A stretch of DNA of 8,147 bases from an uncultured bacterium. GTDB lineage: Bacteria > Cyanobacteriota > Vampirovibrionia > Gastranaerophilales > Gastranaerophilaceae. Below are positions 1 to 5,297 of the stretch, one piece after another; the stretch's first letter is position 1; every line of letters begins with the position of its first letter. Under the pieces are notes generated by a model. It made no database searches, was not told the origin of the DNA, and saw nothing but the letters and a program-made list of their open reading frames with translations. The stretch covers positions 1 through 8,147 of the forward strand of contig CACXAK010000101.1 in NCBI GenBank assembly GCA_902765655.1. The letters are read 5' to 3'. A program made the position numbers and the translations under genes.

Positions 1-365
1 CCATAAAAAATTCAGAGCAGGAAAAGGAAAACTCTCAAAACCTTGTTGACAGCGCCGCTGCTACAATGAGTAAATTGCCTGAACAAATTAAAGAGATTGA
101 AAAATTCAGCGAACAAAAAACAGAAGTTTTCAAAAAACAACTTGAAGAATCTTCAAAAAAATCAATTGAGGATATTAAACAAAATGTGCAAAAAGTTGTT
201 GCAATTGAAGAAAAGAAAATTTCGAATCATATAACATCCGAAACCGTGGCAGATTCGATTGAAGCATCAAAGAATAACATAATTGAAATGCTAAAAGATA
301 AACCAAATCTGAAATATAAATTTATAGACAAGAGTTTGGAAGAACTTGACAGGATACAATTATAA
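1..365 (+). CDS. atpF: F1Fo ATP synthase subunit b, C-terminal part (5' end outside window)
   Basis: Subunit b forms the peripheral stalk that ties the membrane sector to F1 through delta. The frame is open from base 3 to the TAA at 363-365 with no stop, so the gene enters from the left. The ATG at 66 is an internal Met, with no Shine-Dalgarno before it and coding-like sequence upstream. The visible 121 residues are almost wholly charged and helix-forming (Lys, Glu, Gln, Ser), as expected of the b dimerisation and delta-binding helix. The last residues (FIDKSLEELDRI) resemble the usual b C-terminus. The N-terminal membrane helix is not in the window. Sequence conservation of b is low, so identity rests mainly on position directly before atpH. 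By cyanobacterial gene order it would be b rather than b', but b' cannot be excluded. The stop overlaps the atpH start by one base (TAATG), implying translational coupling. Confidence 0.85.
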   Translation, partial: IKNSEQEKENSQNLVDSAAATMSKLPEQIKEIEKFSEQKTEVFKKQLEESSKKSIEDIKQNVQKVVAIEEKKISNHITSETVADSIEASKNNIIEMLKDKPNLKYKFIDKSLEELDRIQL

Positions 366-910
366 TGAGCGAAAACAAAATATCACAAATTTCAAAAAAT
401 TATGCAAAGGCCCTGATAGAAATATCAAAGGATAATAATTCGTTTGTATCCGTAAAAACAGGACTGTACAATGCTTTGGATACAGTAAAAGAAAGCAAGG
501 ACTTGAAGCTTGTTACAGATAATTCTTCTATATCGGTCGCAAAGAAAATTGAAATTATTGAAGAGATTTTCCATAACAAAATTGATGATAAAGTTTTAAA
601 TATGCTGAAAATTCTGATAGAAAAAAACAGATTTCACGAGCTTGAAGGTATTGTTCAGGCATATAATGAAATGTCAGACAGCTTTGAACAAAGAAGAAAT
701 GTTGAAATAATATCATCATTCGATTTGGATGATGATGTAAAAGGACATGTCCTGAATAAATTAGAAAAGAAGTTAAATTGCGAAGTTGTTCCGGAATGGA
801 CAATTGATGAAAGTATAATTGCAGGGCTTGTGTTCAAATTTGGCGACTATGTAATTGATACAAGCGTCAAATCGAAATTAGAGAATTTAAGTAAATATAT
901 GTTGAGGTAA
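365..910 (+). CDS. atpH: F1Fo ATP synthase subunit delta (OSCP)
   Basis: Delta caps the F1 head and links it to the b stalk. The product is 181 residues, close to the usual length of about 175-185. Family landmarks are visible: the N-terminal YAKALIEIS segment (13-21), the LIEKNRFHEL stretch (about 84-93) ending the helical domain, and the conserved C-terminal block around 148-175 (DESIIAGLVFKFGDYVID, then a basic Leu-rich tail), which matches the OSCP/delta signature. The start at 365 shares one base with the atpF stop. An AGGA at 351-354 lies 10 nt upstream as a modest ribosome binding site. It is followed 5 nt later by atpA. The sequence is divergent but nothing looks broken. Confidence 0.95.
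   Translation: MSENKISQISKNYAKALIEISKDNNSFVSVKTGLYNALDTVKESKDLKLVTDNSSISVAKKIEIIEEIFHNKIDDKVLNMLKILIEKNRFHELEGIVQAYNEMSDSFEQRRNVEIISSFDLDDDVKGHVLNKLEKKLNCEVVPEWTIDESIIAGLVFKFGDYVIDTSVKSKLENLSKYMLR
904..907 (+). promoter_or_regulatory. Ribosome binding site of atpA, inside the atpH 3' end
   Basis: GAGG lies 8 nt before the atpA ATG at 916 and is contained in the last codons of atpH. This fixes the atpA start and suggests that delta and alpha translation are coupled. Confidence 0.7.
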
Positions 911-915
911 AAAAT

Positions 916-2427
916 ATGGCATTAATACAACCTGATGAAATCAGTTCAATTATTAAAAACAAAATTGAGAATTACGAGCTTCAAACTGAAGTTTCTAATA
1001 CCGGAACTGTATTGGAAGTAGGCGACGGGATTGCAAGAGTTTACGGATTAAGAAACGTAATGGCAAATGAGTTGATTATGTTTGAAGACGGACATTCAAC
1101 TTTGGGGATTGCAATGAACCTTGAAGAAGAAAATGTCGGGGTCGTAATTTTAGGAGAATATACTGATATTAAGGAAGGTACAATCGTAAAAACCACCGGC
1201 AGAATTGCATCCGTTCCGGTCGGAGAAGGATTAATCGGCAGAATAATAAACCCGACAGGCGCAGCATTAGACGGCAAAGGCGATTATCCTTATGAAAAGA
1301 CCAGACCTATTGAAAGAGTAGCACCGGGGATTGTAACAAGACGTTCTGTATATCAGCCGCTTCAGACGGGTTTAACGGCAATTGATGCTTTGACTCCAAT
1401 CGGCAGAGGACAAAGAGAACTTATTATCGGTGACCGTCAGACAGGTAAAACTGCGATTGCTATTGATACGATCATAAATCAAAAAGGTAAAGACGTAATT
1501 TGTATTTATGTAGCAATCGGGCAAAAAGCTTCAACTGTTGCCCATTTGGCAAAGACGCTGGAAGAATACGGGGCAATGTCATACACGATTATAGTTTCTT
1601 CAACAGCTGATGAGTCTGCACCGTTGCAATACATTGCACCGTTTGCAGGGGTTACAATCGGCGAAGAATTTATGGAGCAGGGCAAAGATGTTTTGATTGT
1701 TTATGATGATTTATCAAAACACGCTCAGGCTTATCGTGCAATGAGTTTACTTTTGAAAAGACCGCCGGGACGTGAAGCATATCCGGGAGATGTTTTCTAC
1801 TTACATTCAAGATTGCTTGAACGTGCGGTAAAACTCAATGATGAATTGGGCGGCGGTAGTATTACGGCGCTTCCGATTATTGAAACACAGGCAGGTGACG
1901 TATCTGCATACATACCGACAAACGTAATTTCTATTACCGACGGACAGATATTCCTTGAAAGTGATGCATTCAATTCAGGTCAAAGACCTGCAATCAACGC
2001 CGGTATTTCAGTTTCCCGTGTTGGTGGTGCGGCTCAGACAAAAGGTATTAAACAGGTTGCGGGGACACTAAGACTTGCACTTGCTCAATACAGAGAACTC
2101 GAAGCATTTGCTCAATTTGCTTCAGATCTTGATGCAGCTACCAAAAAACAACTTTTAAGAGGAGAAAAATTGACAGAAGTTCTGAAACAGCTTCAATATA
2201 AACCGCTTAGCGTTGCAGAACAAATTTCAATACTGTTTGCTGCAAATGAAGGGATTTTAGACGAAATTGAAAACTCAAAAATCCAAAAATTTAAAAAAGA
2301 CTGGTTTATCTATCTCGGGGCAAACCTGAAAGATCTATCTGACAGATTAAATGCAGGTGAAGCATTATCTGATGATGATAAAAAAGTTTTAAAAGATGCT
2401 CTTGAATCTTTCAAAACAACATTTTAA
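916..2427 (+). CDS. atpA: F1Fo ATP synthase subunit alpha
   Basis: Alpha is the regulatory nucleotide-binding subunit of the F1 hexamer (three alpha, three beta). The 503-residue product has the N-terminal beta-barrel (about 25-95), the P-loop GDRQTGKT at 172-179, a Walker B-like strand ending IVYDDL (261-266), the RPPGREAYPGDVFYLHSRLLER block (about 282-303), and the alpha/beta family signature PAINAGISVS at 358-367 followed by Arg368. By alignment Arg368 is the alpha arginine finger that reaches into the beta catalytic site. It lacks the short insert that E. coli alpha has after LNDEL, so it is about ten residues shorter; this is ordinary variation. The start is set by GAGG at 904-907. It is the best conserved protein of the window and there is no sign of damage. 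The catalytic partner beta is not encoded next to it here. Confidence 0.99.
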   Translation: MALIQPDEISSIIKNKIENYELQTEVSNTGTVLEVGDGIARVYGLRNVMANELIMFEDGHSTLGIAMNLEEENVGVVILGEYTDIKEGTIVKTTGRIASVPVGEGLIGRIINPTGAALDGKGDYPYEKTRPIERVAPGIVTRRSVYQPLQTGLTAIDALTPIGRGQRELIIGDRQTGKTAIAIDTIINQKGKDVICIYVAIGQKASTVAHLAKTLEEYGAMSYTIIVSSTADESAPLQYIAPFAGVTIGEEFMEQGKDVLIVYDDLSKHAQAYRAMSLLLKRPPGREAYPGDVFYLHSRLLERAVKLNDELGGGSITALPIIETQAGDVSAYIPTNVISITDGQIFLESDAFNSGQRPAINAGISVSRVGGAAQTKGIKQVAGTLRLALAQYRELEAFAQFASDLDAATKKQLLRGEKLTEVLKQLQYKPLSVAEQISILFAANEGILDEIENSKIQKFKKDWFIYLGANLKDLSDRLNAGEALSDDDKKVLKDALESFKTTF

Positions 2428-2434
2428 ATTAAAC

Positions 2435-2502
2435 GGTCATTGAAGCGCAATATGACCTCATCCCGCCTTTAGCGGACTTCCCCTTAAGGGGCAGATGATT
2501 TT
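2435..2502 (+). other. Structured atpA-atpG intergenic element (bulged hairpin plus three-way junction)
   Basis: The 86-nt spacer is nearly all self-complementary. First, GGTCATTG (2435-2442) pairs with CAAT (2448-2451) and GACC (2454-2457), with a two-base bulge. Directly after it, TCATC (2458-2462) pairs with GATGA (2494-2498) and encloses two small hairpins: CCGC/GCGG (2463-2466 with 2472-2475) and CCCC-TTAA-GGGG (2480-2491). Four T residues (2499-2502) follow the outer stem. The element is richer in G+C than its surroundings. It could be a dispersed palindromic repeat, a weak attenuator, or an mRNA structure that lowers gamma output relative to alpha. Only one copy is in the window, so repeat status cannot be judged. 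The pairings are seen by eye; stability was not calculated. Confidence 0.6.
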
Positions 2503-2503
2503 A

Positions 2504-2508
2504 AAGGA
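2504..2508 (+). promoter_or_regulatory. Ribosome binding site of atpG
   Basis: AAGGA lies 5 nt before the ATG at 2514, just outside the structured element that ends at about 2498. Folding of the element would leave this site exposed or only slightly crowded. Confidence 0.7.
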
Positions 2509-2513
2509 AAAAT

Positions 2514-3446
2514 ATGGCAAGCTTAAAAGACATAAAAAAGAGAATAGGCAGTGTTCAAAGCACTAAAAAAATAACCCGGGCTATGAAAATGGTGGCGGCT
2601 GCTAAGGTGCGCAGCTCCGAAACAGCGGTTAAGGCATCTCGGCCTTATGCTCTGGAGCTTTATCACATGTTTAAAAGACTGTTAAATTCCGTTGGGGAAT
2701 TCAGTTCCGAAACACTGAAAATTAAAAGAGCTGTTGACAATTACCCAAAATTACTTGAAAAACGGGAAGTAAAATCTGTCGGGTTATTTGCAATAACTTC
2801 TAACAAAGGACTTGCCGGTGCATACAGCGCAAATGTTGCAAAAGCAACATTAAAAAGGGTAAAAGAGCTTCAAAGCGAAGGATTATCCGTTAAAGTATTT
2901 ATAGCAGGACAAAAGGGTATATCTATTTTGAGAAAACGTCTTGCCGCTCTTGATACCCCAATCGAGAAAAAATATTTTTCCGCCATTGAAAATCCGGATG
3001 CAATGGAAGCAAGAGATATTGCTGAAGATCTTGCAGAATATTATGTTGAAGGGAAAATAGATAAAATTGAAATAATAACAACAAGATTTCGCAATATGGT
3101 AAGTTATAGTGTTGATACCTGGGCGATTTTACCGATAGACGGAGTTAAAGATACTCACGAAAGAATTTCGGATAATATACTTGAACCACTGATGGAATTT
3201 ACACCTGATATGCATCATATATTGCAAAAAGTTGTGCCGATGTATATTACGGATATATTTTATCATGCACTGTTAGAAGCAAAAGCAAGTGAATTGGCTT
3301 CACGTATGACCGCAATGTCAGCAGCAACAACAAATGCGGAAAAAATCATTCACGATTTGTCTATTGAATATAATAAACTTCGTCAATCAGCGATTACCAA
3401 TGAAATTATTGAAGTCATCAATGGCGCAAATTCTCAGGTTGGATAA
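2514..3446 (+). CDS. atpG: F1Fo ATP synthase subunit gamma
   Basis: Gamma is the central rotor shaft that couples proton flow through the c-ring to catalysis. The product has 310 residues. The N-terminal helix carries the family pattern (KRIGSVQSTKKITRAMKMVAAAKV, about 9-32). A TSNKGLAGAY segment (95-104) stands where most gamma subunits have a DRGLCGG-like turn. The C-terminal helix has SELASRMTAMSAATTNA (259-275) and the signature ITNEIIEVINGA (294-305). Compared by eye with E. coli gamma there are about 13 extra residues at roughly 60-83. The long regulatory insert found in photosynthetic cyanobacteria and chloroplasts, between the LLPL-like strand and the C-terminal helix, is not present: only about 30 residues (210-240) separate them. 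This is the last gene of the operon; no beta or epsilon follows, and a convergent gene begins at once. Its transcript probably ends in or beyond the hairpin at 3454-3479. Confidence 0.98.
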   Translation: MASLKDIKKRIGSVQSTKKITRAMKMVAAAKVRSSETAVKASRPYALELYHMFKRLLNSVGEFSSETLKIKRAVDNYPKLLEKREVKSVGLFAITSNKGLAGAYSANVAKATLKRVKELQSEGLSVKVFIAGQKGISILRKRLAALDTPIEKKYFSAIENPDAMEARDIAEDLAEYYVEGKIDKIEIITTRFRNMVSYSVDTWAILPIDGVKDTHERISDNILEPLMEFTPDMHHILQKVVPMYITDIFYHALLEAKASELASRMTAMSAATTNAEKIIHDLSIEYNKLRQSAITNEIIEVINGANSQVG

Positions 3447-3449
3447 GAT

Positions 3450-3479
3450 AAAAAAGCGGGAAAATAAATTCTCCCGCTT
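3450..3479 (-). terminator. Intrinsic terminator of the coiled-coil gene, shared by convergent genes
   Basis: AAGCGGGA (3454-3461) pairs with TCCCGCTT (3472-3479), an 8-bp stem with a loop of about 10 nt. Six A residues at 3450-3455, two of them in the stem, give a run of T after the stem on the minus strand, so the polarity suits the minus-strand gene. The TAA of that gene (3480-3478) overlaps the first stem bases. The plus strand has no T-run after the stem, so for atpG it would be a weak or factor-assisted terminator. Confidence 0.75.
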
Positions 3480-4926
3480 ACGATTCACCTGTGCCTTTTT
3501 TGTATGCTTCCTCTGATATCGCAACACCATCTTTCAGGTAGAATGTGTTTCCTGTTTCATTATTAGTGCCTTTTTGATAACCGGATGTCGACATACTGGA
3601 TACAAATTTAGAATCACTTACATTATTATCTACTTGAATTTTTTGTTTCTTTAAAGATTGATTTTCTTCTAAATTTGCATTCCTTTTCTCAAAGGCTTTT
3701 CTTTCACTTTTGCTTGTTTTGTTATCAAAGAAATCATATTTTTTCTCTAATTCTTTATTCTCGTTTGTGTTATTTGTAATTTTTTGACCTAATCTGTTAC
3801 TTTCTTTGGCTTCTTTTGCCGCAACTTTTGGCAGTTTAGCCTGTGCATCCGTAACTGCTTTTTGCAATGTTTCAATATCTTTCAGGTGTGTTTGTAATTT
3901 ACCTGCGGTATCATTAATTTTTTCTGCATAATCAACAACATCTTTTTGTTTTGCTTCTGCAACTTTTTTATCACTTTCGCATTTTTCTTTATTTGTCTTA
4001 GCTTTATCAAGCAATTTTTGTGAATTTTTTAATCCTTCTTCTTGCTCTTTAAATGCGTCTTTTGAATCAGCAACTGCTTTTTCTGCATCATCCAATTTAT
4101 CATGAGCTTCGCTTTCTTTTGTTTCGGCTTTCTTAAGTGCCTGATCAGCCTGTTCTGCTTCTTTCTTTGCTGCTTCTTCGGCTTTTTGAGCTTCATTATA
4201 CTTTAATTCAGCTTCTTTATATGCCCTTTCCGCTGCAGCATATTCCGGATTCGGAACAGGCGGATTACCGGTTGTTTTTGGAGTTTTATCTAAGTTTGCT
4301 TTGGCAATATTTTTATCATTTAATGCACTTTTAGTGTTATCTTTCGCCGTGGTGTATTTTGCATCAGCACTTTTTTTATGTGTTTCAGCCGATACTCTTT
4401 CTGTTCGTGCATCTATATAAGCTTGATTTGTTATACCCTTGTCCTTCATAGCCTGTGATAATTGTGACTTCGCTTTTGTTACGCCATCTTTAGCTCCTTC
4501 GACACTTTGTTTTGCTTCTCCTAATTTTGTGCTCGCATCTTGTACCTCTTTAGAAGCAGTTTCAACCATTCCGGCGATTTCTTCTTTCATGCCGTCAGCC
4601 TGCTGTGCTTCAGCCTGAATTTGAGGGGTTTGTCCCTGCATTTCTGTCAATTTGCCGTTGGCTTTTCCTATGGCATTTCTTAATGTTGCGGAATCAGTGC
4701 CTGATGTCACTTTTAAATCGCTCAATAATCCCTGAATATCGGCATTACCGGAAAGCGTTGCTGCCGTATTGCTTAAATCTGAAATGCTATCTAAATTCTG
4801 TTTATTACTTGTTTTATCATTACTACCAAATACTCCAATCTGATTTAATGCTCCCAATATTGAAGGTGCAGCACCCAAAATCATTCCGATAGCATTACCT
4901 GCATTAAATGCACTTGATGTACCCAT
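3478..4926 (-). CDS. Unrecognised coiled-coil protein, C-terminal main part of a probably frameshifted gene
   Basis: I do not recognise this family. From the ATG at 4926 the product has 482 residues. Residues 10-34 are Gly/Ala-rich and hydrophobic (GNAIGMILGAAPSILGAL and on), possibly amphipathic or membrane-touching. About 105-213 and 229-375 are Ala/Lys/Glu/Gln-rich and read as long coiled coils, separated by a Pro-rich hinge at 214-228 (TPKTTGNPPVPNPEY). About 380-440 is polar and Asn/Lys-rich. The tail 450-477 has a compact motif, YLKDGVAISEEAYKKG (463-478). There is one Cys (316) and no signal peptide, sorting motif or catalytic motif. The ATG at 4926 has no Shine-Dalgarno next to it. 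The frame stays open and protein-like for another 18 codons upstream (IVGGDIPVSSASYSQNVT), so this start is probably an internal Met. It converges on atpG and ends in a terminator. Confidence 0.75.
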   Translation of the reverse strand: MGTSSAFNAGNAIGMILGAAPSILGALNQIGVFGSNDKTSNKQNLDSISDLSNTAATLSGNADIQGLLSDLKVTSGTDSATLRNAIGKANGKLTEMQGQTPQIQAEAQQADGMKEEIAGMVETASKEVQDASTKLGEAKQSVEGAKDGVTKAKSQLSQAMKDKGITNQAYIDARTERVSAETHKKSADAKYTTAKDNTKSALNDKNIAKANLDKTPKTTGNPPVPNPEYAAAERAYKEAELKYNEAQKAEEAAKKEAEQADQALKKAETKESEAHDKLDDAEKAVADSKDAFKEQEEGLKNSQKLLDKAKTNKEKCESDKKVAEAKQKDVVDYAEKINDTAGKLQTHLKDIETLQKAVTDAQAKLPKVAAKEAKESNRLGQKITNNTNENKELEKKYDFFDNKTSKSERKAFEKRNANLEENQSLKKQKIQVDNNVSDSKFVSSMSTSGYQKGTNNETGNTFYLKDGVAISEEAYKKGTGES

Positions 4927-5194
4927 CGTTACATTCTGAGAATAACTTGCAGATGATACAGGAATATCTCCTCCGACGATTTATGCCACGGCTTATCATA
5001 GATGAAGATGCATACTTAGGAGTTCCTCCCATCCTATTTGCAGGCGTAAACATACTGTTTGAGCCAAAAATTGAATATCTTGACGCAATAACACTTCTGT
5101 TTGCTGATATATTTGCAGCAACAGACTTAGCCGTGAAGTTAGTTTTTAACTTCAGTCCGCCACTATTCAGTTGTCGTATGGCTTCCATACTCAT
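4904..5194 (-). pseudogene. N-terminal part of the coiled-coil gene, cut off by a +1 frameshift
   Basis: This 96-codon ORF starts at ATG 5194 behind a purine-rich GAGAGAG (about 6 nt away) and an in-frame TAG further upstream. Codons 1-71 give a Ser/Asn/Gly-rich, low-complexity N-terminus (MSMEAIRQLNSGGLKLKTNF, later SIFGSNSMFTPANRMGG). After codon 71 the composition changes abruptly to an RRRRYSCIICKLF-like run with three Cys and four Arg, typical of out-of-frame reading. At the same point the next frame becomes open just after a TAA (4983-4981) and reads IVGGDIPVSSASYS straight into the 482-codon ORF. Skipping one base of the TTT at 4980-4982 (plus strand) would join the two parts into about 571 residues. 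The ORF overlaps the downstream ATG by 23 nt, so two coupled proteins remain an alternative. Function is unknown. Confidence 0.6.
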
Positions 5195-5230
5195 ATCTGA
5201 CTCTCTCTATTTTTTTGCTCTCATAGATAT

Positions 5231-5271
5231 AAAAAAAAATGGAAAGCATTGATTTCACATGCTTTCCATTT
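5231..5271 (-). terminator. Strong intrinsic terminator after serA
   Basis: A perfect stem of 13 bp pairs 5237-5249 (core ATGGAAAGCAT) with 5259-5271 (core ATGCTTTCCAT) around a 9-nt loop (5250-5258). On the minus strand it is followed by nine T residues (complement of 5231-5239). It lies about 27 nt past the serA stop and should isolate serA from the coiled-coil gene, which starts only 37 nt further on. On the plus strand the sequence after the stem has no clean T-run. Confidence 0.88.
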
Positions 5272-5297
5272 CGTTACATTTGTTTACAAAAAAAATT

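Noticed and set aside
66..365. ATG at 66 as the true start of the first gene
   Set aside because: The frame is open and protein-like to the left edge and there is no Shine-Dalgarno; a 99-residue subunit b without a membrane helix would not function.
1041..1277. Minus-strand ORF within atpA
   Set aside because: Lies inside a highly conserved gene on the other strand and has no recognisable features of its own.
4605..4892. 95-codon plus-strand ORF inside the coiled-coil gene
   Set aside because: Leu/Tyr-rich shadow of the Ala/Lys/Glu-rich minus-strand frame, with no ribosome site.
3478..4926. Coiled-coil protein as an SMC/ATPase or a sortase-anchored surface protein
   Set aside because: No Walker A or ABC signature, no LPxTG-like tail and no signal peptide are visible.
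4968..4974. GGAGGAG on the minus strand as a ribosome site for the 482-codon ORF, or as a prfB-like frameshift stimulator
   Set aside because: It lies about 41 nt before the ATG at 4926 with no start codon at proper distance. It is also downstream of the presumed slip point, whereas the prfB-type stimulator lies upstream. It simply encodes Gly-Gly in the open frame.
4908..5252. 114-codon plus-strand ORF antisense to the start of the coiled-coil gene
   Set aside because: No ribosome site before its ATG, hydrophobic composition typical of the antisense of a Ser/Asn/Gly-rich coding region, and it ends in the serA terminator stem. The minus-strand reading is better.
5237..5271. Hairpin as a riboswitch or operator between serA and the coiled-coil gene
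   Set aside because: The perfect stem followed by nine T on the minus strand is fully explained as the serA terminator.
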